From: Acidimicrobiaceae bacterium
GTDB taxonomy: Bacteria > Actinomycetota > Acidimicrobiia > Acidimicrobiales > RAAP-2
Assembly: GCA_003155915.1 (NCBI GenBank)
Contig: PMFA01000010.1
Location: 40,350 to 104,349, forward strand
DNA: 64,000 bases
Direction of reading: 5' to 3'
Shown: positions 56,840 through 64,000 of the stretch, piece after piece
Numbering within the stretch: position 1 is the first letter of the stretch
Layout: each line of letters opens with the position of its first letter
Program-made: the position numbers and the translations under genes
The notes under the pieces: model-generated
Seen by the model: the letters and a program-made list of their open reading frames with translations, nothing else
Database searches by the model: none
What the model was told of the DNA's origin: nothing

Positions 56840-57127
56840 GTGGAAATGGACTTCAGCGGTGAGGTGTGGGAATGGCGGGGGCCATCGCCGTATTACTTCG
56901 TGACGGTGCCCGAAGAAGAAAGCGCTGAGCTCGAAGCCCTTTCGTCGCTCGTCACGTACGGCTGGGGAATGATTCCGGTCGAGGTGACGATTGGATTCAC
57001 GAGATCGACGACATCGCTCTTCCCAAAGGATGGACGCTATGTGGTGCCGCTAAAGAGTGCGATCCGAAAAACTGAAGGTATCGGTGTTGGCGACACCGTG
57101 AACGTGCGTTTGGGTGTCGCACTCTGA
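56840..57127 (+). CDS. DUF1905 family protein
   Basis: DFSGEVWEWRGPSPYYFVTVPEEES...GMIPVEVTIGFTRSTTSLFPKDGRYVVPLKSAIRKTEGIGVGDTV. Confidence 0.82.
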   Translation: MEMDFSGEVWEWRGPSPYYFVTVPEEESAELEALSSLVTYGWGMIPVEVTIGFTRSTTSLFPKDGRYVVPLKSAIRKTEGIGVGDTVNVRLGVAL

Positions 57128-57201
57128 CTCTTTGAAGGTAAGACGCTATCTCAACGATGCAGGCTCGGTACCCATCTCCTGGTGCCGCACCTTCCGAAGA
57201 T

Positions 57202-57723
57202 TCAGGAAGTCACGCGGTCACTGCGATGAGGCAGGACCCAGTTCGGTCGAGGGAAGTGACAGGTGTAGCCGTTGGGGTAGTTCACGAGGTAGTCCTGATG
57301 CTCCGGTTCAGCTTCCCAGAACGCTCCCGCCGGAGTGACTTCGGTGACGACCTTGCCCGGCCAGAGGCCTGACGCATCGACGTCGGCGATGACGTCCTCG
57401 GCGATCTGACGCTGTTCGTCGTTGACGTAGAAGATCGCCGAACGATAACTGGTGCCGACGTCATTACCCTGGCGATCCTTCGTGGTCGGGTCGTGGATCT
57501 GGAAGAACAATGCGAGAATGTCGCGATACGAGATTGTCGAAGGGTCGAAGATGATCTCGATCGCTTCGGCGTGACCTTCGTGGTGACGATAGGTCGCGTT
57601 CACCACGTCGCCGCCGGAGTAACCGACGCGCGTCGTGACGATGCCCGGACGCTTGCGGATGAGGTCCTGCATTCCCCAGAAGCAGCCTCCGGCTAGTACC
57701 GCGGTCTCGGTTTCGTTGGTCAT
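57202..57723 (-). CDS. msrA: Peptide-methionine (S)-S-oxide reductase
   Basis: [38 protein letters not shown]. Confidence 0.95.
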   Translation of the reverse strand: MTNETETAVLAGGCFWGMQDLIRKRPGIVTTRVGYSGGDVVNATYRHHEGHAEAIEIIFDPSTISYRDILALFFQIHDPTTKDRQGNDVGTSYRSAIFYVNDEQRQIAEDVIADVDASGLWPGKVVTEVTPAGAFWEAEPEHQDYLVNYPNGYTCHFPRPNWVLPHRSDRVTS

Positions 57724-58190
57724 TGTGACGCCTCCTCCTTCGGGGCCGTGTCGAAGAGATGCTTGTAGTCGCCGTAGCCCGACGCGTCGAGCTCGTCGTA
57801 CGGGATGAATCGTAACGCCGCGGAATTGATGCAGTAGCGAAGGCCGCCCTCTTCCTTGGGGCCGTCGTCAAACAGGTGGCCCAGGTGACTGTCACCATTG
57901 GCTGAACGTACTTCGACCCTCGTCATGCCAAAGCTGCGATCTTTCAGCTCAACGACGTTCCCGGACTCGACCGGTGCCGTAAAACTGGGCCACCCGCATC
58001 CGCTGTCGAATTTCTTGGTCGAGGTGAAAAGCGGTTCACCGGACACGATGTCGACGTAGAGCCCCGCCTCGTGGTGGTCCCAGAACTCATTGCGAAAGGC
58101 CGGTTCGGTGGCGCTCTCTTGAGTCACAGAATATTGGTGGGGAGTCAATCGAGAGATTGCTTCCTGGTCCTTCACGTATTTTTCGCTCAT
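57720..58190 (-). CDS. msrB: Peptide-methionine (R)-S-oxide reductase
   Basis: [38 protein letters not shown]; 4-bp overlap with msrA; ATG 58190 preferred. Confidence 0.95.
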   Translation of the reverse strand: MSEKYVKDQEAISRLTPHQYSVTQESATEPAFRNEFWDHHEAGLYVDIVSGEPLFTSTKKFDSGCGWPSFTAPVESGNVVELKDRSFGMTRVEVRSANGDSHLGHLFDDGPKEEGGLRYCINSAALRFIPYDELDASGYGDYKHLFDTAPKEEASQ

Positions 58191-58270
58191 TGCCACTCCT
58201 TCGCTCGAGACACACTTGGGCGACTCGCGTATTGCCTTCATAACGGTATCGGGCGGATCGGATTTCGTTA

Positions 58271-58300
58271 CAAAGCCCCTCCCAGTCGGGAGGGGCTTTG
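58271..58300. terminator. Strong hairpin terminator
   Basis: CAAAGCCCCTCCC-AGTC-GGGAGGGGCTTTG, 13-bp perfect stem, between the MFS 3' end and msrB. Confidence 0.85.
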
Positions 58301-58346
58301 CACTATGACGACGTCAACGCTACGGCGGACGGCCGGGGAAGCCGGG

Positions 58347-59756
58347 CTATTCGACCATCGCCAGCGCGACCATCTCTTCGGCGGTCTCCTCGGGGCTCGA
58401 GGCGATGTTCCGCGTCGGTCGGATGGCGAAGTAGGCGACGAGGAGTGCCACGGTGATAATGCCCGCGCCCGTCAGGAGCGCGTCGGATCGCCCGTGGGCC
58501 GCCGCGATACTGGAGAGGGCCGCGACGCCGACGGCGGCGCCGGTCTGTTGCATGGTCTGGAGCATTCCGGACGCGGCGCCAGCGTCAGCGCGCGGGACTC
58601 CCGCGAGAATCGTGACACTGAGCGGCAAGAAGCACGAACCGGCCCCGATGCCGAAGAGCACGAGCGGTCCGAACAGGCTCTCGAGATAGCCCTCGGACGG
58701 CGTGGCCTTCGAGATCCAGAGCGTCGCCACGCCGAGCGTGAACAGTCCGAACAGGAGTATTGGTCGAGCACCGAATCGACTGACGAGTCGCGGCGTGATG
58801 CGAGAACTCGCGAAGATCAGGCCCGTCATGGGCAAGAACGCGAATCCCGCTTCAATGGCGCTGAAGTGCAGGTCACTTTCGAGATACTGGCTGATGAAGA
58901 AGAACACGCCGTACATCACCGCCGGCACCAACATCATCGTGAAGTACGCCGGGCCACGTAGACGGTCCGTCAACAGTCGCATGGGCAAGAGCGGTTGTGT
59001 TCGCCGCTTCTCCACGTGCACGAAGGACACCAGCAACACCACACTGAGCACGAAAGAGCTAAGAGTGATTGATCGGCTGCCGTGTTCAGCGAGACGGATG
59101 AAGCCGTAGATCAAGCTCCCGAGGCCACCGGTCACCAACGCCGCGCCCGCCACGTCGAGGCGTCCACCATTGCGCGGGGGCTCTGGTACGAAGCGTGGGG
59201 CCAAGAGGATGATGGCGATGCCGATGGGTACGTTGATGAACATCACCCATCGCCACGACACCCACGACGTCAACGCGCCACCCAAGATAAGTCCAAGGGA
59301 TCCGCCGCCAGCGGAGACGGCGGTGAAGATTCCCAACGCCTTGTTACGAGCGGAACCTTCTTCGAAGGTGGCACTGATCAAACTCAGTGTGCTGGGAGCG
59401 GCCAGTGCCGCGCCGACTCCCTGGACGGCGCGAGTGAGGAGCAGCATCGTCGACGTCGTCGCCATTCCTCCCAGAAGTGATGCGGCCGTGAAAATCGTGA
59501 GTCCGATGACGAGCATTCGACGTCGCCCGAAGACGTCGCCCGCTCGACCACCGAGGAGCAAGAGGCCTCCGAAGGTCAGGCTGTAGGCGTCGATGACCCA
59601 CGAGAGTCCCGCCGAACTGAAGTGCAGGGAGTGCTTGATGGGCACGAGGGCGATGTTGACGACGGTAGCGTCGAGTACGACCATCAACTGACACGTAACG
59701 ATGATGGCTAAGGCGATAGTTGAGGCTCGCTTTTGGGCGTGAGAGGTCAAAGGCAC
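58347..59756 (-). CDS. MFS multidrug transporter (EmrB/QacA type)
   Basis: LMVVLDATVVNIALVPI, WVIDAYSLTFGGLLLLGGRAGDVFGRRRMLVIG; GTG 59756 preferred over ORF-track start 60197. Confidence 0.9.
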   Translation of the reverse strand: MPLTSHAQKRASTIALAIIVTCQLMVVLDATVVNIALVPIKHSLHFSSAGLSWVIDAYSLTFGGLLLLGGRAGDVFGRRRMLVIGLTIFTAASLLGGMATTSTMLLLTRAVQGVGAALAAPSTLSLISATFEEGSARNKALGIFTAVSAGGGSLGLILGGALTSWVSWRWVMFINVPIGIAIILLAPRFVPEPPRNGGRLDVAGAALVTGGLGSLIYGFIRLAEHGSRSITLSSFVLSVVLLVSFVHVEKRRTQPLLPMRLLTDRLRGPAYFTMMLVPAVMYGVFFFISQYLESDLHFSAIEAGFAFLPMTGLIFASSRITPRLVSRFGARPILLFGLFTLGVATLWISKATPSEGYLESLFGPLVLFGIGAGSCFLPLSVTILAGVPRADAGAASGMLQTMQQTGAAVGVAALSSIAAAHGRSDALLTGAGIITVALLVAYFAIRPTRNIASSPEETAEEMVALAMVE

Positions 59757-59860
59757 AATGGCTCCTTTTTTGAATGAGAGGCTTCGAATTCCAGAAATTG
59801 GATGACTGCACAACCTCGCTGCCCACAGGCATTGCTTTCGGTCTCCGGAGGACCTAAGAT

Positions 59861-59895
59861 GAGGCTGCCTCCACATACTATACGGAGGTGGCCTC
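59861..59895. promoter_or_regulatory. Inverted-repeat operator between MFS and TetR genes
   Basis: GAGGCTGCCTCC-N11-GGAGGTGGCCTC (10 of 12 complementary), spacer includes TACTAT. Confidence 0.65.
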
Positions 59896-59948
59896 CGGTT
59901 GCAAGTCTTTATTGAAAACTTCGGTTCGGGCCTGATAGAGGAGTGGCG

Positions 59949-60521
59949 ATGGGCGAAACGGTGGTGAGGAAGGGTCCTCGCCGGGCAGACGCTCAACACA
60001 ACTACGAAGTGATCTTGGCTGCCGCGCGCGCCGCCGTCGCCGAGCGTGGTGGTGACATCGTGCTCGAGGAAATTGCCCGAAACGCCGGAGTCGGGATTGG
60101 AACGTTGTACCGACATTTTCCCACCCGCCAAGCAATTCTCGAAGCCGCATTCCTTGATGAGGCCCTCGAACTTCGTCAACGGGCCGAAGTATTGCAATCG
60201 GCTCCAATGCCGCTCGATGCGTTGATCGATTGGCTGCGACTACAAATGGACTTTGGGGCACACGGACGAAGTATGGGTGCCGCAGTCATGAATGCGAAGC
60301 ACACGGAAGGCACTGAGATACAAATTGCGTGCGTCGATATGCGAGAGGCGGGCGCCGTTCTTCTACGCCGTGCTCAAGACGCCGGAGAGGTTCGACTGGA
60401 CGTTGAGATCGTCGACCTCCTTCGATTGATGCACGGTATCGTCATCGCCAATGAACAGGCGCCCGATCAGTCGCGCGTTGATCCGATGTTCGACGTGGTG
60501 ATTGCGGGAATACGGACCTGA
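59949..60521 (+). CDS. TetR-family regulator
   Basis: ILAAARAAVAERGGDIVLEEIARNAGVGIGTLYRHFPTRQAILEAAF. Confidence 0.92.
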   Translation: MGETVVRKGPRRADAQHNYEVILAAARAAVAERGGDIVLEEIARNAGVGIGTLYRHFPTRQAILEAAFLDEALELRQRAEVLQSAPMPLDALIDWLRLQMDFGAHGRSMGAAVMNAKHTEGTEIQIACVDMREAGAVLLRRAQDAGEVRLDVEIVDLLRLMHGIVIANEQAPDQSRVDPMFDVVIAGIRT

Positions 60522-60522
60522 C

Positions 60523-60972
60523 TTAATTCTCGCGCGTAGTTGGTACGAGTTCAACAAATGAAATTGTGCGATTGGTCAGTTTCTGATAGTCGCCCCATCC
60601 ACCGTAGTGATTCACGAGCTCGTTCCAGAGGGCCGGTTCATCTGTTGAGGGAATTGCCCGAGCCAGCGCCGCAAACCTTCGTGCGCCTACTTGCACGTTC
60701 ACCCCGGGTTCCTGTCGTACGTTGAGTAGCCATTCCGGGTGGCCCCGTCGGCCTCCGTTCGAAGCCACGACGTAATGGATGCGATCCTTTTGGTAATAGA
60801 GAAGTGTCACCGAGCGCGTGAGTCCGCTTTTTCGACCGCGAGTCTCCAAAATCAACATGGAACCGACTGGGCTCCGATGACCGACGAATCCTCGAGTGAG
60901 TCGATACAGACGCACGTGCCACCGATAGATCGTTCGTCCGATGGTGCGGTCGATGGCTACCGTCAGTTTCAA
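60523..60972 (-). CDS. DUF385 / F420-dependent nitroreductase-like (Ddn-type) protein
   Basis: LILETRGRKSGLTRSVTLLYYQKDRIHYVVASNGGRRGHPEWLLNVRQEPGVNVQVG. Confidence 0.87.
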   Translation of the reverse strand: MKLTVAIDRTIGRTIYRWHVRLYRLTRGFVGHRSPVGSMLILETRGRKSGLTRSVTLLYYQKDRIHYVVASNGGRRGHPEWLLNVRQEPGVNVQVGARRFAALARAIPSTDEPALWNELVNHYGGWGDYQKLTNRTISFVELVPTTREN

Positions 60973-61135
60973 CGTCGTTCCCTTTTCCTTAAGAATCTCT
61001 TGTGAAGTCTTTCACGGCGCAGACCGGGCAATGCGTGCCCATTCAAAGGCAAGCGTCGTCGCTGAATGTCAAGAGGCGAGCGCCCTTTAAGTTGGCGGTG
61101 AAGGGCACGACGCGGTGTCCAAAAGGAGCGACATT

Positions 61136-61612
61136 ATGGAGATCATCAGAAATGCCGACGGAAGTTTGTTGGTCCCTATTCCCGAAGGTCGACATCACGA
61201 CGATGACGACGCCACTGAGGCCCCGGCGGGCGACGGTGCGGAGAGTGTCGAGGCACCCACGACTCGTTTGTTGCATCCCGGTGAAGGTGGCTATAACGAA
61301 GCCCTCGCGGAGTGGGACCTGCAACAGAACCCCGACCGCGCCCCGGCCGTTTCAACCGCCAGTGGGCGAGAAGAGGCGATGAACGTAGTCCACGCCGTTG
61401 CGGAGTCACCGGACCATGACGTCACTAGCGCGCTCAAAGAGGTCAACGACACTGAAGCGAGTGGCGAGGCCCTACGACACGTACTCATCGGCGGGACGCA
61501 CTCGGTCGAGGCATTCTCAGAAGAGGTGGCGGAGGCCGAAGGCGGAGAGCCGCTGCCGGCGCACAAGATGACCAAGATCATTGGCGAGGTCCTGGCCGAA
61601 CTGGATAAGTAA
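61136..61612 (+). CDS. Hypothetical acidic protein
   Basis: MEIIRNADGSLLVPIPEGRHHDDDD...; AAAAGGAG 5' of ATG 61136. Confidence 0.6.
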   Translation: MEIIRNADGSLLVPIPEGRHHDDDDATEAPAGDGAESVEAPTTRLLHPGEGGYNEALAEWDLQQNPDRAPAVSTASGREEAMNVVHAVAESPDHDVTSALKEVNDTEASGEALRHVLIGGTHSVEAFSEEVAEAEGGEPLPAHKMTKIIGEVLAELDK

Positions 61613-61718
61613 CGCGTCCGCTCGAGCGAGCCGTCGCGGTGCCATACGGTTGGATTCATTTGGCCGTTGGCGCCTACATTCGAAGTGTTGGCTGAAGCGA
61701 AAAAAGGACTGGTGTGAC

Positions 61719-62111
61719 GTGGACGTTCAAGATCTTTTGGGCAAGGTGGCCCAACATCTATCGGTGAGTCGAGCTTTCGGCACGGCGTACGAGAAGGGCG
61801 GTTCGCTGGTGATCCCGGTGGCGTTCGTGGCCGGCGGTGGAGGTGGAGGCGAGGGCACGTCTGGGTCGCCCACGGCCGGCGCCTCTGGTGACGGCGGGCC
61901 CGAACACGACGAAACCGCAACCGACGCCGAGTCGACGGGTTCCGGGGGCGGTTTTGGCGGAGTGGTGATGCCCTTCGGCGTGTACGTCGTGAAGGACGAA
62001 CAAGTCCGTTGGATGCCCGCGATCAACGCAAACCTGGTAATTGTCGTGGCCTTCCTGACGTTGCGAATGATCGCGCGCGCTCGTCGTAGGGCCCATCGTC
62101 ACGCCTCGTGA
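61719..62111 (+). CDS. GerW/YtfJ-like protein
   Basis: VAQHLSVSRAFGTAYEKGGSLVIPVAFVAGGGGGGEG...GGGFGGVVMPFGVYVVKDEQVRWMPAI, C-terminal TM; GTG 61719 with AAAAAGGA upstream. Confidence 0.75.
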   Translation: MDVQDLLGKVAQHLSVSRAFGTAYEKGGSLVIPVAFVAGGGGGGEGTSGSPTAGASGDGGPEHDETATDAESTGSGGGFGGVVMPFGVYVVKDEQVRWMPAINANLVIVVAFLTLRMIARARRRAHRHAS

Positions 62112-62161
62112 CCTCGCCGGAGAGACACGTCCTCAATCGTTGACGATTTGCGCTGGCTCTT

Positions 62162-63538
62162 ATGATTGGGCGATGGCGCAGATCATCAGAAACCTCGCGT
62201 CACGAATCGACCGTGGCTAAGCGCCAGTGGTTTGCGCGGCGCCGCTACGGCTTCGGCGTTCGGCCTATGACCTGGCAGGGCTGGCTCATCACGGCAATCG
62301 CCGTGGGTGGCGCAGTCGGTGCCTTGGCTGGTGTTCAGAAGACGGCCGGCGAGATTCTCTTGGTGGGCGTCGTTGGTCTCTACCTCGCTCTCGCTTTTAG
62401 TCTCGGCGGTACCAAGAGGCAAGTTGTCACTGATAGTCGCGCGAGCGGCTCGGACGACGACCCCGAGCTTGAGAACGGTGCCGCGAAAGTGATCGTGCCG
62501 CCCGAGATCTACGGCACACAGACCCCGCGCGAAATCGCCGAAGAAATCATTTCGCGATCGGGAAAATTTGCCGACACCGCGGAGGACGGCGCGTCGAGTG
62601 ACTCGGTCATCGTGGTCAGTCACCTCACGAAGCAGTTCGGCCAGCGCGTTGCCTTCGAAGACGTCTCTTTCAATGTCCATCGGGGCGAAGTCTTCGGATT
62701 CCTCGGTCCTAACGGAGCTGGCAAGACCTCAACCGTTCGAACGCTCAGCACCCTGGTCTCGCCGACGTCAGGAACCGCCCAGGTGGCTGGGATTCCGCTC
62801 AACGCCGATCGCGACGTGGAGATTCGTCATCGAATCGCCGTGATGACGGAAGTTCCTGGTCTGTACTTACGTTTGAGCGTCACGGAGAATCTCGCTTTCT
62901 TCGCCGGTCTCTACGGCTACCGCGACGCGCAACCACGAATCGATCGAGCACTGGAGGCCGTCAATCTCTCGTCACGAGCGAGTGATCTCTGCGGCAGTTT
63001 GTCCAAAGGTCTTCGTCAGCGTGTGGGACTGGCTCGAGCGCTACTCAATGATCCCGAGATCATCTTTTTGGATGAGCCAACCGCCGGACTGGATCCCGTG
63101 GCTTCACTCGAGGTGCACGATCTGATTATCGACCTTCGAGACAAGGGCGTCACGGTGTTTCTGACGACGCATCGCCTGGACGAGGCGGAAAAACTTTGTG
63201 ATCGCGTCGCAATATTGAATACCACGCTACGCACCGTCGGCCGTATTGACGATCTGCGACAGAGGATGTTTCACAAGTCGATTCTTGTATCGACCGCGGT
63301 TCCATTGGCGGACCCCGAGGGACTGTTCTCTTCGATTGGAAGTGTCGCTGGTTGGTCGACTGATGACACCGGCGGCTACGTTCTCACGGTGAGCGATGTC
63401 CGCGTCGCCGCGCCCGCCATTGCGAGGGCTCTCGTCGCGGCGGGGGCCGACGTCCTCTCGCTCGTCGAGGGTCATCATTCGCTCGAAGAGGTCTATTTGG
63501 AACTGGTGGGAGCTGGAAGCATGGGTGGTGTTCGGTGA
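62162..63538 (+). CDS. ABC transporter ATP-binding protein with N-terminal membrane extension
   Basis: Two TM segments near N-terminus; GPNGAGKTSTVRTL, SKGLRQRVGLARALLNDPEIIFLDEPTAGLDP. Confidence 0.88.
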   Translation: MIGRWRRSSETSRHESTVAKRQWFARRRYGFGVRPMTWQGWLITAIAVGGAVGALAGVQKTAGEILLVGVVGLYLALAFSLGGTKRQVVTDSRASGSDDDPELENGAAKVIVPPEIYGTQTPREIAEEIISRSGKFADTAEDGASSDSVIVVSHLTKQFGQRVAFEDVSFNVHRGEVFGFLGPNGAGKTSTVRTLSTLVSPTSGTAQVAGIPLNADRDVEIRHRIAVMTEVPGLYLRLSVTENLAFFAGLYGYRDAQPRIDRALEAVNLSSRASDLCGSLSKGLRQRVGLARALLNDPEIIFLDEPTAGLDPVASLEVHDLIIDLRDKGVTVFLTTHRLDEAEKLCDRVAILNTTLRTVGRIDDLRQRMFHKSILVSTAVPLADPEGLFSSIGSVAGWSTDDTGGYVLTVSDVRVAAPAIARALVAAGADVLSLVEGHHSLEEVYLELVGAGSMGGVR

Positions 63539-64000
63539 GTCAAAGCGCGATCAGAATTCGAGCCGTGATACGCAAGGAGTTCCAGGAGTACCGACGCAAT
63601 CGCTTCATCATCTACACGATGGGCACGTTGCCCCTGATCTTCACCGCGTTGCCGGTCATCACACTCTTCAGTATCTCCAACACGGAAGCTCCTTCAATCG
63701 TGAAGACCCAAGTCGCGATCACGCTCCTGCTCCTGCTCGTGATTCCGGTTGTCCTGCCCGCGACGATCGCGGCGTATTCAGTGATCGGCGAGCGTGACCA
63801 GGGCACCCTCGAGCCACTTCTCACCACGCCGGTCACTCGCGAAGAGTTCCTCCTGGGTAAATCGTTAGCGGCCACGATTCCCACGGTGGGCGTCGCGTAC
63901 ACCTTTTTCATTGTGTTGGTCGTCGCGATTCGACTGGGTGCGTCCAGCGTCGTCGCCCACCAGGTATGGCAACCCTCGTGGTTCTTGGCGGAGTTGCTCT
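63535..64000 (+). CDS. ABC-2 type permease, truncated by window end
   Basis: GTG 63535 overlaps the ATPase stop; translation VSQSAIRIRAVIRKEFQEYRRNRFIIYTMGTLPLIFTALPVITLF...YSVIGERDQGTLEPLLTTPVTREEFLLGKSLAA. Not in the ORF track because it has no stop in the window. Confidence 0.88.
   Translation, partial: MSQSAIRIRAVIRKEFQEYRRNRFIIYTMGTLPLIFTALPVITLFSISNTEAPSIVKTQVAITLLLLLVIPVVLPATIAAYSVIGERDQGTLEPLLTTPVTREEFLLGKSLAATIPTVGVAYTFFIVLVVAIRLGASSVVAHQVWQPSWFLAELL

Overview
High-GC actinobacterial chromosome segment, probably Acidimicrobiia-like judging from the gene families. No CRISPR array, prophage or IS element is visible. In order it holds: the 5' end of hemE (minus strand, cut by the window edge); a HelD/HelR-type helicase; ctaE-qcrCAB; a hutG-hutH-hutU-hutI histidine-degradation run; a MoxR/VWA pair; two WhiB proteins flanking an ftcD-like gene; a DUF2342 / HtrA-like / MreB-like / HEAT / Lon-like-PDZ / DivIVA-coiled-coil / UPF0182 envelope block; an initiator tRNA-Met followed by a small accessory region (MarR-epimerase, PIN-toxin remnant, second methionine aminopeptidase, Asp-box beta-propeller, possibly frameshifted membrane gene); a Mo-hydroxylase (cox/xdh-like) operon with maturation genes; a central-carbon block (ppsA, pfkA, GNAT-ACD acyl-CoA synthetase, gap-porGAB-gltD-like, pfkB); msrAB; an MFS/TetR pair; an F420-type DUF385 protein; a GerW/YtfJ-like protein; and an ABC exporter cut by the window end. 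The observations I would follow up first are: (1) three similarly spaced DosR-like boxes (GNGNC-N4-GNCCCTA) upstream of ppsA, the GNAT-ACD gene and the gap-por operon; (2) a DivIVA-like coiled-coil protein ending in a phage MuF-like Cys/His motif, in a block that also carries two apparently catalytically dead proteases and an MreB-like protein lacking the phosphate-2 motif; (3) an unannotated truncated PIN-toxin relic. All family assignments come from reading motifs; no database search was run.
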